In this document: positions 13,101 through 21,473 of the stretch, one piece after another
Layout: each line of letters opens with the position of its first letter
Numbering within the stretch: position 1 is the first letter of the stretch
Source of the DNA: Reclinomonas americana ATCC 50394
Lineage: Eukaryota; Jakobida; Jakobea; Jakobida
NCBI GenBank assembly: GCA_048213135.1
Contig: PS015277.1
Location: 41,233-96,796 of the forward strand
Length of the DNA stretch: 55,564 nucleotides
Reading direction: 5' to 3'
Translations under genes and position numbers: made by a program
Notes under the pieces: model-generated
Told to the model about the DNA's origin: nothing
The model's database searches: none
What the model saw: only the letters and a program-made list of their open reading frames with translations

Positions 13101-13335
13101 CGATCGATCACCACAGTTAACAACGCGAACGTTCCACCAGACACACAAGCGATGAGAATACACAACTGCATTCGCCACGACGCGCACTTCCTGCTCGACC
13201 TCCTCAGGCTACACAGAACAGACACACACGAGTGAGGAACTCAACGAGCATGACAAGCAAGAGACCAGCGATCGCTCACTTCCTCAACGACCTCCTCCAC
13301 CAGCGGCTTGGGCTGGCCTGCGCATCATGATCACG
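1..13335 (-). CDS. Tandem multi-motor kinesin-like protein (poly-kinesin), 3' end outside window
   Basis: Read right to left, the minus strand gives a chain of short exons with GT-AG introns encoding an acidic low-complexity N-terminus (13.3-10.4 kb) and then six kinesin motor-like modules (K1 near 10.4 kb to K6 at the left edge). They appear to belong to one protein. K1's C-terminus and K2's N-terminus lie in a single uninterrupted reading frame (8254-9204), as do K4's C-terminus and K5's N-terminus (2604-3419). K2 and K3 join in phase across a 34-nt intron (GTGAAC...GACAG, about 7576-7609). No stop or new start separates them. Kinesin motor domains normally occur once per polypeptide (about 330-350 residues); six in one chain is not an architecture I know. 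Expected role: microtubule binding or motility, probably cytoskeletal or flagellar. The true start is uncertain, N-gaps interrupt K3, K4 and the N-terminus, and the gene continues past position 1. Confidence 0.75.
1520..2930 (-). other. Kinesin-like module K5 (apparently catalytic motor)
   Basis: This is the only module that keeps both core motifs. It begins LRVFCRVRPLNRLEME, the P-loop is SYGQLSAGKTHTMLGEP (GxxxxGKT) and switch II is FFADLAGSERAF (intact DLAGSE). Switch I is partly kept (SRRTPDRSHLLFRVVVTL). The C-lobe includes VAVNQSLNSLRNLLRNM, WRENKLTMLLQHVF, and FLHVSPSALDVDETLNTLKFAG. By comparison with the kinesin family it should bind and hydrolyse ATP and bind microtubules. A Ser/Ala/Pro-rich linker (about 1215-1440) separates it from K6. 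The RVFCRVRP start resembles kinesin-14 type motors, but I do not assign a subfamily. Confidence 0.85.
3080..5225 (-). other. Kinesin-like module K4 (degenerate motor)
   Basis: It starts VTVAVLVRPFYDDED. The 820-N gap (4241-5060) removes part of the N-lobe. After the gap an exon (about 4043-4160) gives the P-loop FCAGSMDSGKALEESSF, which keeps GK but has Ala instead of Thr/Ser. Switch I reads HRSTYKAHILVTLWVE. Switch II reads FVELATGL, with Asp replaced by Glu and Gly/Glu lost. The C-lobe NPNASLAALQNVLHKLIQG, WRESKIAMVCRDCL, FLHVAPTEGDVEGSRQTM is recognisable. It is in the same open frame as the start of K5. Confidence 0.7.
5530..7495 (-). other. Kinesin-like module K3 (P-loop intact)
   Basis: It begins IRVISRVRPLNEEE and has an intact P-loop, SSMLFYGDAGSGKTFTLLGE, so nucleotide binding is plausible. 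The switch I region reads SVSASNRCHTVYIF (normally SSRSH). Switch II reads FADLAAQV, losing the Gly of DLAGSE that is needed for coupled hydrolysis. The C-lobe has WRESKLTMLLHMAFQKRYKS and FVCISPFAGALPATTQAL. A 700-N gap (6116-6815) falls in its middle. It is followed by a basic, Ser/Pro-rich linker before K4 (about 5395-5530). Confidence 0.8.
7655..8850 (-). other. Kinesin-like module K2 (degenerate motor)
   Basis: It starts with VKVVTRVRQYAEEE (Pro of RVRP changed to Gln). The P-loop equivalent is FAYGAKSGDKLASMFG: aligned to YGQTGSGKTYTM, the Lys is present but the preceding Gly and following Thr are not. Switch II reads LVDLPTPE in place of DLAGSE. The C-lobe is convincing: NQTLMHLRSTMRCIMD, FRENKLTHLVRDCMEF, THISPMEHDLEDNLLTMQFA. 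The N-lobe is in the same ORF as the end of K1. The module runs into K3 through a 34-nt intron that carries a CTAAC branch-point-like sequence. Confidence 0.75.
8990..10412 (-). other. Kinesin-like module K1 (degenerate motor)
   Basis: This is the first and most diverged motor-like module. The usual beta1 motif (RVRP) has become INVFCGRTPV. The P-loop position reads FHGHVESGRGRVFEG, so the catalytic Lys is replaced by Arg and the following Thr is lost. Switch II reads CVDLVPA instead of DLAGSE. The C-lobe is well kept: a NQS..TATRNVLRAL helix, then YRESKLTMFLKDFF, VAPTASELEKTRQTLHFG. At least five introns interrupt it. It is probably unable to hydrolyse ATP but retains the microtubule-facing surface (inference). 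The K1-K2 linker is rich in Gln, Gly and Ser (about 8900-8985). Confidence 0.7.
10430..13335 (-). other. Acidic, Tyr/Glu/Gln-rich N-terminal region of the poly-kinesin
   Basis: Exons ending at K1 encode low-complexity sequence with a recurring acidic-tyrosine block: EEYFEEVYYEGEGGAEEEEE (about 11465-11535), EEVFYEYYEEGGGEEEEE (about 11163-11215) and DEDYYVYEYGEEGEGGAE (about 10785-10845). A Gln tract (about 11370-11430) and Pro/Gln-rich exons (10480-10600, 10690-10790) follow. Further upstream are exons with TTRYITTTKYVD (about 12670-12710), EELPPAGDREMHR and EEVEQEVRVV, separated by an 882-N gap. Splice sites are in phase up to K1. Likely disordered; the function is unknown. The initiator Met was not found. 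Confidence 0.55.
12800..13045 (-). repeat. Pyrimidine-rich microsatellite-like intron
   Basis: An intron of the poly-kinesin gene is filled with CTCTCC/TCTC-type repeats on the coding (minus) strand, seen as GGGAGA/GAGTGTGT on the plus strand. The flanks are splice-like: donor after the ...DREMHR codons, acceptor before a Gln-Tyr-Asn-Leu exon at about 12793. No coding signal within. Confidence 0.6.
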
Positions 13336-13870
13336 GATAAGGATTCGCCTTTGGTGCATGACGACACATGCATGATTCGCGCGCACACACGAACCGCGAG
13401 CAAGTTGGCGTGACATCGCAGCTTAAACAAGAGTCGCAGAAAAACGAACTTTGCTCTTGCTCTGCTCTCTCGCTCCCTTTGCTGCAACACAAACAAACGA
13501 GTTGAGTGAGTGGGCGAGAATCGTGACAGAAAGATCAGTGCGAATCGCAACATGCAATGCACATCGCGCAAGACACAGAGACATGCTTATATAACGAGAT
13601 GGAGATAGAGAAGAAGAAGAAGAGCAGCACTGCATGTGCGTCAGTGTGCAAGAAGAGTGTGACAGTGACCGACATGGCGGAGAGGCACTGTGTGACACAC
13701 GCACATGCACACAAAGAGATGCAACGCGCGCTGAGTGAGCTGCACGCGGGGGACGACATGCACAGTGTCTGCGGGCGCGAACATGCACAGAGGCAAGAGA
13801 ACTGCGCGGNNNNNNNNNNNNNNNNNNNNTAATCCGTGTGCGAAACTGAAACCTTGGTGGTGTGTGGTAG
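13336..13870. other. Intergenic or divergent upstream region with a 20-N gap
   Basis: It lies between the minus-strand poly-kinesin and the plus-strand kinase gene. It is low-complexity (GAGAAGAAGAAGAAG near 13610; many ACAC/GTGT runs). No convincing exon was found, although the kinase N-lobe (glycine loop and VAIK-type lysine) must lie here, in the gap at 13810-13829, or be missing from the assembly. The first supportable kinase exon begins at 13871. Confidence 0.4.
13587..13594. promoter_or_regulatory. TATA-like palindrome TTATATAA
   Basis: An AT-only octamer sits in an otherwise GC-rich divergent intergenic region, so it could serve either gene. The sequence match is the only evidence; no initiator or mapped start supports it. 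Confidence 0.15.
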
Positions 13871-14605
13871 GCTATGCGGGCTCGACTACTTGCACAAGCA
13901 GCATGTGTGCGTTATCAGTCGCTTTCCGTGACTTGGTGGTGTGCCTCGCTTGCTGACACAGACGACCACGTGCAGGGTGCATCGCGATCTGAAGGGCAAG
14001 AACGTGCTGATGGTGAATGGCGCCGATGGGACGGTGATCAAGCTGGCCGACTTTGGCTGCAGCACGCTGCTGTCGACTGGTCGACAGGCTCTGACTGCTG
14101 GTGTCGGCACGCCCGGTTGGACGGCTCCCGAGGTGTTCAAGGGCGTCGGCTACGACACCAAGGTCTGTATGTGTGTGTCTGGCGCATGTAGTGAATGTCG
14201 CGCGCCTCACTCACGCTATCGTGATCAGGTGGACATTTGGAGTCTGGGTGCCACCGTGCTCGAGTTGTTCACCGGGCAGGTGCCGTACTCGGAGCTCACC
14301 AATGTGGTTTGTGGTAATGGTGGATCGCGCTGCACCGTCCATCAACTGTGACACTTACGGCGACGACATTCACAGCCGGCCGTGATTTACAAAATGATGA
14401 CAACGGCAGAGCCGCCACTGATTCCGGCCGACTTGTCGGCGCTGGCCAAGGACTTTCTCTTGCAATGCTTCAGAGCGTTGCGTGCTTGCGCTGTTGTTCC
14501 TCGTCGTCCTTGCTTTGATTTCTCACAACGACGACAACAGAAATCCCGCCGATCGACCCACCGCCGAGGACCTCATGTTGCATCCGTTCATCACCAGTCA
14601 TCCAC
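13871..14605 (+). other. Kinase C-lobe exons
   Basis: Exon 13871-13906 splices to 13976-14162, then 14229-14306, 14376 to about 14480, and 14541-14640. The catalytic Asp (HRD), metal-binding DFG Asp, APE motif and the conserved Arg of NPADRP are all present, so it looks catalytically competent. The closest pattern is STE11/MAP3K (HRDxKGxN...GTPxWxAPEV). Confidence 0.85.
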
Positions 14606-17600
14606 GCCACGCTGACGCCGGGCCACTGCCACACGCACCGGTTAGGATGCAGAGTGCACGTTTTGTCTGTTGCCCACGATGCACTCATCCCCGTCTCACA
14701 CATCACACAGCCGTCACTAGGCGGATCGGGATCCAGCTCGGGTGAGTCGCCGCCATCGCTCTTGTTTTCCCGCCTATCGCTGACACTCATCTACTTTGTG
14801 TGCTGGTCGGTGCAGGATCAGGCAGCATGCACAGTCTCATGTCGAACAGGAGAGGTGGGTCGCTCCAGTCTCTGCGTCCTCCGTCCCTTCACTCCAATCA
14901 CACCTCTCCGTGCAGTTGAGAGCTCCGACTTGATACACCAGATGCACCGAGTGGCCGCCATTCCCATCAACGTGAGCATCAGCCCCGTGGGTCGATCGCC
15001 CACTGCCTCGTCGTCATCCGCCGGCGATTTTCGAGTTGAGTGTGCTTCTACCGCATCGTCCTCTCCTCCATTCGACTCACGTGCTTCACTGCCCTCTTCT
15101 TGGCGCAGCTGTACACCTTGGTGCGCAAGGCACCGCATGCACCACGCTGGATTTTCCCGTCACACGCTGCCATGGCCGAGTCACTGATCGACAAGTTGGT
15201 GCACGACGGATGCATGCGAGGTGCGTGATCTCCGTCTCCTTCCCACTCTCCCTCTCTGTGTGCTCTGACACTGCAGGTGCACCAGGCGCGACTGGCATTA
15301 TTGTGATTGAGGGACTTGCCGGCTTTGGCAAGAGCACTCTTGCATCATTAATCATCGATCGCATGTGGGAGCGCAAGCTGGTGCGCGGACACGTGCTCTA
15401 CGTGGATCTGTGCGGTCATTTGGAGAGTCAGCAACATCGCACCAGTGCCAGCGCCGTGGAGCAGCTCTTTTTGCAGCTGAGTGCACCACGTGCCGAGTGG
15501 CTGCTGAAGCAGAACACGGAGCCGGCGGTGTTCATGCAGTCGTTTTACGCGGCACTGGCTGTGGAGGCGCCGGAGGAGCGCGCCGTGGTGTTTCTCGACA
15601 ATGTCGGGTCCGCCGAGCAGCTCAAGAGAATCATGCCGCGTGATATTACGCACGCATGTTGCGTGGGCAGAGACATCACTGCTGCCGTCGCTTTGTATGG
15701 CGAATTCTCACTGTGTTCGTGCAGATGGCGGCGCGTGCGGACCACTGTTTCTGGCCACCAGCCGACACTCCATCTCGCCGTCGCTGGCCGCCGACCTGCC
15801 GCGCGACGTGTCGCTGGCCACTGCGCGCACGGAGCAGCTCACCGAGGGAGACTTGACGGCGTTTGTCGAGTTCCACCACCCCGATGCCGACGAGCACGTG
15901 CGCCGCCTCCTCCTCTCCATGAAGTATCCGTTTGCACTCGGCACTGTGTCGAGGTGCTCCCTGTTATGCGTTGTCCTCATTGGCCTGTGTCTCTTTTCAC
16001 TCACGCAAGTATTTCCAGCGCACTGAAACGCGAAGGAGCCTTCTTGTCGTCGTCGGAACTGGAGGCTCTGTGTGCACAATTGAACCGCGAAGCCTTTGAG
16101 GATGTGCTGGACTCGACAGTGCGCCAGCTGACTCAACCACAGCGACGCGCATTGCTGTCGTTGGCTGCGGTGGAGCGACTGCCGGCCGTCAGCATGAGGC
16201 TAATTGTGGTGCTGGCGGCGGAGGTGGTGGATCCGCTGCCCTCAAGTGACGGTGCGGCAATAGCGACCTCACCGCGTTCTCGCGACACCATGGTGGTGAC
16301 GTACCTGCGTGGCTTGCTGGCCGATCACTCGCTTCATGTGGTCGAGCGAAACGGGCATTGCATCGTGGCGTGGTCGTCGAGTTCACCGGAAGACCGTGAT
16401 ACCGACCTGCCGACGTGTGTCACCTTCAACACGCACAACCTGTATCCGGACTACTTCCGCCTGCGGTGGCCTCGAGCGTTGGCACAGGCGCAGGGCACAC
16501 TCATGCGCCTCTTGTCGGCCCTCATCCGCAAGGCGACGTTGCAGGAGAAGGCCCAGGCGCAGTTGATGAGCATGTTTGGCGAGCACGTCAAGGCGCTGTG
16601 GGACTACTTGGCCGACGGCCGCTTCGACAGCGACTTGCCGTTCTGGCTAAAGACAATCGACGCGGTGTGCGAAGCAGCGCGAGTCACGCCAGCGAGATTC
16701 CGCGAGCGAGTTGGCGACGTGCTGCGCGCCATCTCCACGCCTGCAGTCACCAGCGCGATGGAGGCCGACGACAATGTGGCCGCCGCGGTGCACAAGTCGC
16801 GCAGTCTGCTGTACCATTTGGGCTTGGATGAACGGCAGTCGATGGAGGAGATGGAGGAGAGCTTGCGGCTGCGCATGCGCGCGCATCCCGGTGATTCTGC
16901 ACCGGAGGTGATTCAGGCGCAGCACGACCTCGCCACTGCGTGCCGCCGTTGTCCTGCGCATGTGGAGAAAGCAGTGGCCCTGTTCCGCGCTGTGCACGCT
17001 GCGCGCAGGGCGCAGTTGGGCGAGGTGCGAAAGTTTTCGAGGGTGCCAGGGAGTTTTAGATTAGCTGCACGAGTCACTGACTTTTGTACCAGGATCACTG
17101 CGACACACTCGGCGTGGCTGGTGACCTGGCCGAGGCCCTTCATTTGTCCGGCAACTTCCAGGAGGCCTCCAAGATACTCGTGTCGGTGGTGCAAAAGTGG
17201 CAGGCGTTGCACGGGGCAGCTGATCCACTGACGCTCACGGCACTCAGCCATTTGGCTTCCGTGTTGCGCTCTCAGGGCTTTTTGTCCGAGGCCGCAAAGC
17301 TGTACGAGAGGGTGCGTACTCTGTTCTGAGGAGGGTCCATCTCCTCATTCGCCAGCGTACTGAAAACAAGTGGCAATAGGTTCGTGTGGGACTGGAGACC
17401 GCACTCGGTCCGAATCACAGCGATGTGCTGGCCGCAATCAACAACCTGGCCACGGTGAGTTTGCACCCTGCACGAATGGTGCCGACTTTTGATCGTCCTC
17501 TCACTGTTCTGTGCGTGTGCAGACGTGGCGTGAATTGGGGCGAGTCGCCGAGGCCGTCACACTCCTCACGGACTTGGCCGACACGAAGCGTCGTTTGCTC

Positions 17601-18432
17601 GGCGCCGAACACCCGGACACGCTCACTACTTGTTTCGTGTTTGACGCCACGTCCATGATTACTGTATCGTTTCGTCGCTCACCCTGTCCACGCAGTGAAC
17701 AACCTGGCACTGGCCATGGAGGCACAGGAGCCACCGGACTTGGCTGGGGCGGCACGACTGCACGCCATGGTCCTCGAAACCCGCACACGCACACTCAGCA
17801 GCGCCCATCCAGACACGTTGCGTGACGATTGTTGGCGTCGCTGGTGAATGTGTGCCGCTCACGTGTATATATGATCGTCGGCAGTATCGTGTCGGCCAAT
17901 AATCTGGCGGTTCTCTTGCGACGGCAGCATCACCACAGTGAGGCCATTTCGTTGCTTCGGGAGAGTGCCGAACGCGCGCAACACATTCTGGGTCCCGACC
18001 ACCACTTGGCGCTTACGGTGCGCGCCAATCTGGCCTCTGTACTCGACGAGGCTGGATTTGTGGAAGAAGCCGTGGGGATGAACGAGGATGTGTTGGAGCG
18101 TCGGCGACGTGTTCTCGGTCCCCTGCATCCCAATGTTGCGTGCTGCAGGCTGGTGTTGTTTGTCAATGGTACGTGCCAGCAGCACTGACTGTGGTCAGCG
18201 GGTACAGACACTGGTATCCATGGTGAACTTGGCGTTGCTGTATCACGAGCGGCAGCAACGCACGGCCGACGCCATACCGCTCTTGTCGACCGTGCTCGAG
18301 GAGCGCAAGCGCACGCTCGGCGACGACCATCCGCTGACACGGGCCGTGCGCGTGGATCTCGAAAACGTGCGCAGCTCACTACCTGCCGCACCAGCAGCAG
18401 CACCGCCACCACCACCACCACCACCACCATAG
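13871..18432 (+). CDS. Protein kinase - NB-ARC/STAND NTPase - TPR protein (NLR-like), N-lobe not visible
   Basis: A multi-exon plus-strand gene ending at a TAG after a Pro tract (18430-18432). In order it encodes a Ser/Thr kinase C-lobe (LDYLHKQHVVHRDLKGKN, LADFGCS, GTPGWTAPEV, DIWSLGATVLELFTG, NPADRPTAEDLMLHPF), a Ser-rich linker, a STAND NTPase (Walker A VIEGLAGFGKSTLA, Walker B RAVVFLDNV, then PLFLATSRH), a helical or winged-helix-like region, and about six TPRs of the kinesin-light-chain/NB-ARC type (LGAEHPDTL, LGPDHHLAL, LGPLHPNV, LGDDHPLTR). Splicing across 13907-13975 restores the HRD loop exactly. Known STAND proteins are signal-sensing switches in which the repeats sense and the N-terminal effector acts after oligomerisation. 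That role is inferred here. The STE/MAP3K-like kinase would be the effector. The start and glycine loop are not resolved. Confidence 0.85.
15277..16030 (+). other. NB-ARC/STAND nucleotide-binding domain
   Basis: The exon starting at about 15277 encodes the P-loop GLAGFGKSTLA (compare GMGGVGKTTLA of NB-ARC), followed by VLYVDLCG, then Walker B VVFLDNVGSAEQL. After an intron (about 15640-15720) comes GPLFLATSRHS, the sensor/RNBS-B equivalent. These features are diagnostic of STAND ATPases of the AP-ATPase/NB-ARC class. The downstream region 16020-17040 is alpha-helical and contains no further motif I recognise. Confidence 0.8.
17090..18400 (+). other. Kinesin-light-chain-type TPR array
   Basis: About six TPR units of about 42 residues are spread over several exons, with the signature LG..HP.TL at unit ends and NNLA/LASVL in first helices. 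This TPR class occurs in kinesin light chains and in many fungal and bacterial NLR-like proteins. The presence of an upstream NTPase favours the latter. Confidence 0.8.
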
Positions 18433-18551
18433 AAAGGGGACGAGCAAAGTAGGAGGCAAGGGGGGAAAAACAATAAGGCATTATAATCACGATTGTTTCC
18501 TCGCGCATGTTCCATTCGCATTGTGCCTTCTCCTCCACGAAGCAGCACATC

Positions 18552-19687
18552 TTAGCGGCGATAGCGGTGCTTCTTGAAGTTGAAGTACAGCTGCAGCACA
18601 CCGCGATCGAACGTGCATCGGTAGCCGCGGCGCGAGCTGTGCTCCCACTCCTTGTTGGCGATCTTGAACGCAATATCCTCGTACGGCGGGCCGGCTGAGA
18701 AGCGAATGGTGCACTCGTCGGGGTGATCGCCCGGCAGCAGCTGGAACACCGGCGTCTTGGTCTTGTCGATCAGATCCGGGTAGAAGATGTTGAACTGCGC
18801 AGCACAACGCGTGTCAGCACACATTACACGCTCCTTCCACACACAGTGGGTGAATCGACGCACCTTGTAGCCTGACACGGTCTTTGGCGGTGGGTTGTCG
18901 TGATCGTAATGCGTCTGGTTGTACTTGTTCCAGTCGAAGGCCGTGTGAATGCGGTTGAAGTAGCGCGGCTTGCGTGGTCGGAACTTGTCGAACATTGAGT
19001 ACCGCTGTTGATCGAGAGGGACTTCCTCCGAGAAAATCGCCTCGTCGTCCTCCATTGGACGCTGCGCCTCCACCGCATACAGCTCGTCGTCGGTCTGTGT
19101 GGAGAAGAGGCGGTGAGACATGGGGGCAATCNNNNNNNNNNNNNNNNNNNNGGGAGAGGGAGGGGGAGGGGAGGGGGAGGGGAGAGGGGGGAGAGAACAA
19201 ACATCAGGGAGTGACGACAAAGAAAGCAACGGCGAGACGAAGCGCATCGAACAGAAGAGAGAGGCACAACGTGCAGAGTGAATGTGTGTGCAAAAGCCGT
19301 GAGAATGGAAGAAAAGGGGAAAGAAACAAAGTAAGAAGTGACAAGAAAGCAACAGCAGAGGTGCGAAAGTGACATAAGAGAGAGAGAGAGAGAGAGAGCA
19401 ACGACGTGGGAGACACAATGTATGCGTGTGCATGAGAGAGAACGAGAGATCAACCACTCACCTGCTCCTCCGAGACAGAATCCGGGTCGAGTCCCTTGTC
19501 GCGCAACACCTCCTCGCGCTTCTTCCACTTGAACTGCGTGCGCAGGGAGCTGTCGGCCCACGGGTTGGAGTCGTCGGTGAAGCCGCCAAAGAGCGCGAGC
19601 TCATCGACGCGCTCCTTCTCCTTGCGTCGCAGCTTGCCGTCCTTGCGCTTCTGTCGCTCTTCGGGGGTCTCGCGAATGCGCTGCAGT
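18552..19687 (-). CDS. CACTIN: Cactin (splicing-associated protein), 5' incomplete, middle region not found
   Basis: The last two exons (18552-18794 and 18864-19094) encode the highly conserved cactin C-terminal domain: KPRYFNRIHTAFDWNKYNQT, HYDHDNPPPK, FNIFYPDLIDK, GPPYEDIAFKI, KEWEHSSRRGYRC and a terminal FNFKKHRYRR before the stop. Exon 19462-19687 encodes the N-terminal charged region with SNPWADSSLRTQFKWKKRE, matching the cactin N-terminal NPF.D..L...F.W.K motif. Known function in animals and yeast relatives: nuclear factor associated with pre-mRNA splicing, also linked to NF-kB signalling. The cactin mid domain (about 190 residues) should lie between these exons, but only 367 bp of low-complexity intron containing a 20-N gap is there. 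Either sequence is missing from the assembly or the domain is absent. Upstream exons are not seen. Confidence 0.9.
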
Positions 19688-20136
19688 CTGTGAGTGGAGG
19701 GGGTGAGAAGCAGGAAAAGAGAGGAGAGGGTGGAAATGGGGAAGAGGTGAGCAAGGAAGGTGGGTGGGGATGGACACAGGAAGCGTGCAGTGCATCAAGA
19801 GCAGGAGAGGGTGACGACAAAAGAGAAAGTTGAAGCAAAAGGAGAAGCGAGACAGAAAGAGAGAGGAACGCGGACAAGGGCACAACGAAGGAGATCGACA
19901 GGGAGAGGCGACTGAGTAAGAGAAATCAGGAAGGGCAGAGACGTGACGAAGAGTGTGTGAGACGCAAAAGAACGAAGAAGAAAGAGAACAGGAGAGAGGA
20001 GAGAGGGAGATGGAGGGGAGACAGCGGGAGGGAGAGGAAGAGAACTGAGGGAAGAGAAGAGAGAAAAAGAACAGCAGACAGACAGAGAGAGAGAGATGGG
20101 AAAGAGAGCGGGAAAGACGAAGGAGAGACAGAGAAC

Positions 20137-20233
<97 letters not shown>

Positions 20234-20244
20234 GACGACGACGA
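19688..20244 (-). repeat. Purine-rich (plus strand) intron/upstream tract with (GA)n microsatellite
   Basis: Plus-strand purines dominate for over 500 bp, ending in an almost perfect GA dinucleotide run (about 20140-20232), a short GAC run and then a 212-N gap. On the coding (minus) strand of CACTIN this is a long CT tract. It probably forms an intron of that gene, preceding the acceptor for exon 19462-19687. No coding signal is present. Confidence 0.7.
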
Positions 20245-20570
20245 NNNNNNNNNNNNNNNNNNNNNNNNNNNNNNNNNNNNNNNNNNNNNNNNNNNNNNNN
20301 NNNNNNNNNNNNNNNNNNNNNNNNNNNNNNNNNNNNNNNNNNNNNNNNNNNNNNNNNNNNNNNNNNNNNNNNNNNNNNNNNNNNNNNNNNNNNNNNNNNN
20401 NNNNNNNNNNNNNNNNNNNNNNNNNNNNNNNNNNNNNNNNNNNNNNNNNNNNNNNNTTTGCCCATGTGTACAACTCGAAAGTGACGCAATCGTGTAGGAC
20501 AACTCGGTGTGTTGCGTCCAGACACGCAGTTGACCACTTTCGACAGGTGTAATCAACAACACAGAGGTAG

Positions 20571-21130
20571 TACCCTTCTTGTGTGATCGCTAGAACGCAA
20601 AGAGAGAGCGGAATTCGAAGTGCAGGACAACCTTTTGCAATTGTGTTTTCGTGCAAGCAGCAACTCGTCACCCTCGACAACAGCAGCAGCGACACCCTCT
20701 ACTAGTGAAAAAGGCAACACAGCGGCTGCGTCTTGAGTGGACACCAACATGCTGCAAGGAGAGAGCCACAGCGAATTCGAATTCGAAGTTCAGGACAACT
20801 CTTTGCAACTGTGTTTTCGTGCAAGCAGCAACACGGCTGCATGTTCAGTGGCCGAGAACAACGCCTCTGTATAGTGCACTCAGCGGCACAGCGGTACCGT
20901 CTTGTGTGATCGCCAGAATGCAAAGATAAAGCCGAATTCGATCGCGATATCGCGAAGTGCAGCTGCAGGACAACTCTTTGTGCTTGCGTGCAAGCAGCAG
21001 CTCGGCTGCATGCTGAATGACCGCCTTTGCTGATTCAAACAGCAACACTACTACACCGTCTTCGGTGAGCACCAAAAACTCGCGCGAAGTCGAAATCGAA
21101 GTGCGCGTTCACGGCCAATGCTGGCGTTTT
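20571..21130. repeat. Degenerate tandem repeat, about 154-169 bp unit, at least 3 copies plus a partial
   Basis: Successive units start near 20577, 20731, 20900 and 21059 (spacings 154, 169 and 159). Each has the order CTTGTGTGATCGC-like start, GAATTCGAAGT, GCAGGACAACTCTTTG, TTTTCGTGCAAGCAGCA, GGCTGCATG, AACAACACC-like end. Copies differ by many substitutions and small indels. No ORF is conserved across units, so this is probably a noncoding satellite remnant or decayed mobile sequence. Confidence 0.65.
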
Positions 21131-21473
21131 CGCAGGCAAGATCTAAAGAAACCACAACTTGTTTCAAGCATGCAAATGGATATGAAGCCTTATCGACAAC
21201 GTTCTGAAAGAATCGCAGCGACGTTGCGCATGCGGTCGACGTCGATGGCGAATTCGCGATCGAAGCCGAAGTCACGCAGCGCTGCGCATGCACGCGCAGC
21301 GATTTCGATACATTTTGCTGCCTCTCGCTACAGCACAGATGCTCATCGCTCGCACCTGTCTACCTCGGCTGCCATAATTCGACAAACGCGTCATGCCTGG
21401 TTTCATGCAAAGCCTGTCATGTCCATTTCCGCCAACTCTTGTTGTCCGTCCCTTTTTTGATCACTTAGGAGCC

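Noticed and set aside
13557-13832. Plus-strand ORF of about 91 codons with a Lys tract before the kinase exons
   Set aside because: No kinase N-lobe motif, low-complexity composition, and it runs into an N-gap.
15040-17231. A single uninterrupted 731-residue plus-strand ORF as the NTPase protein
   Set aside because: It reads through introns (e.g. about 15220-15276, 15640-15720, 15955-16020); the domain continues in a different frame after splicing.
17867-17876. TATATAT-like sequence as a promoter
   Set aside because: It lies inside an intron of the TPR gene between in-frame TPR exons.
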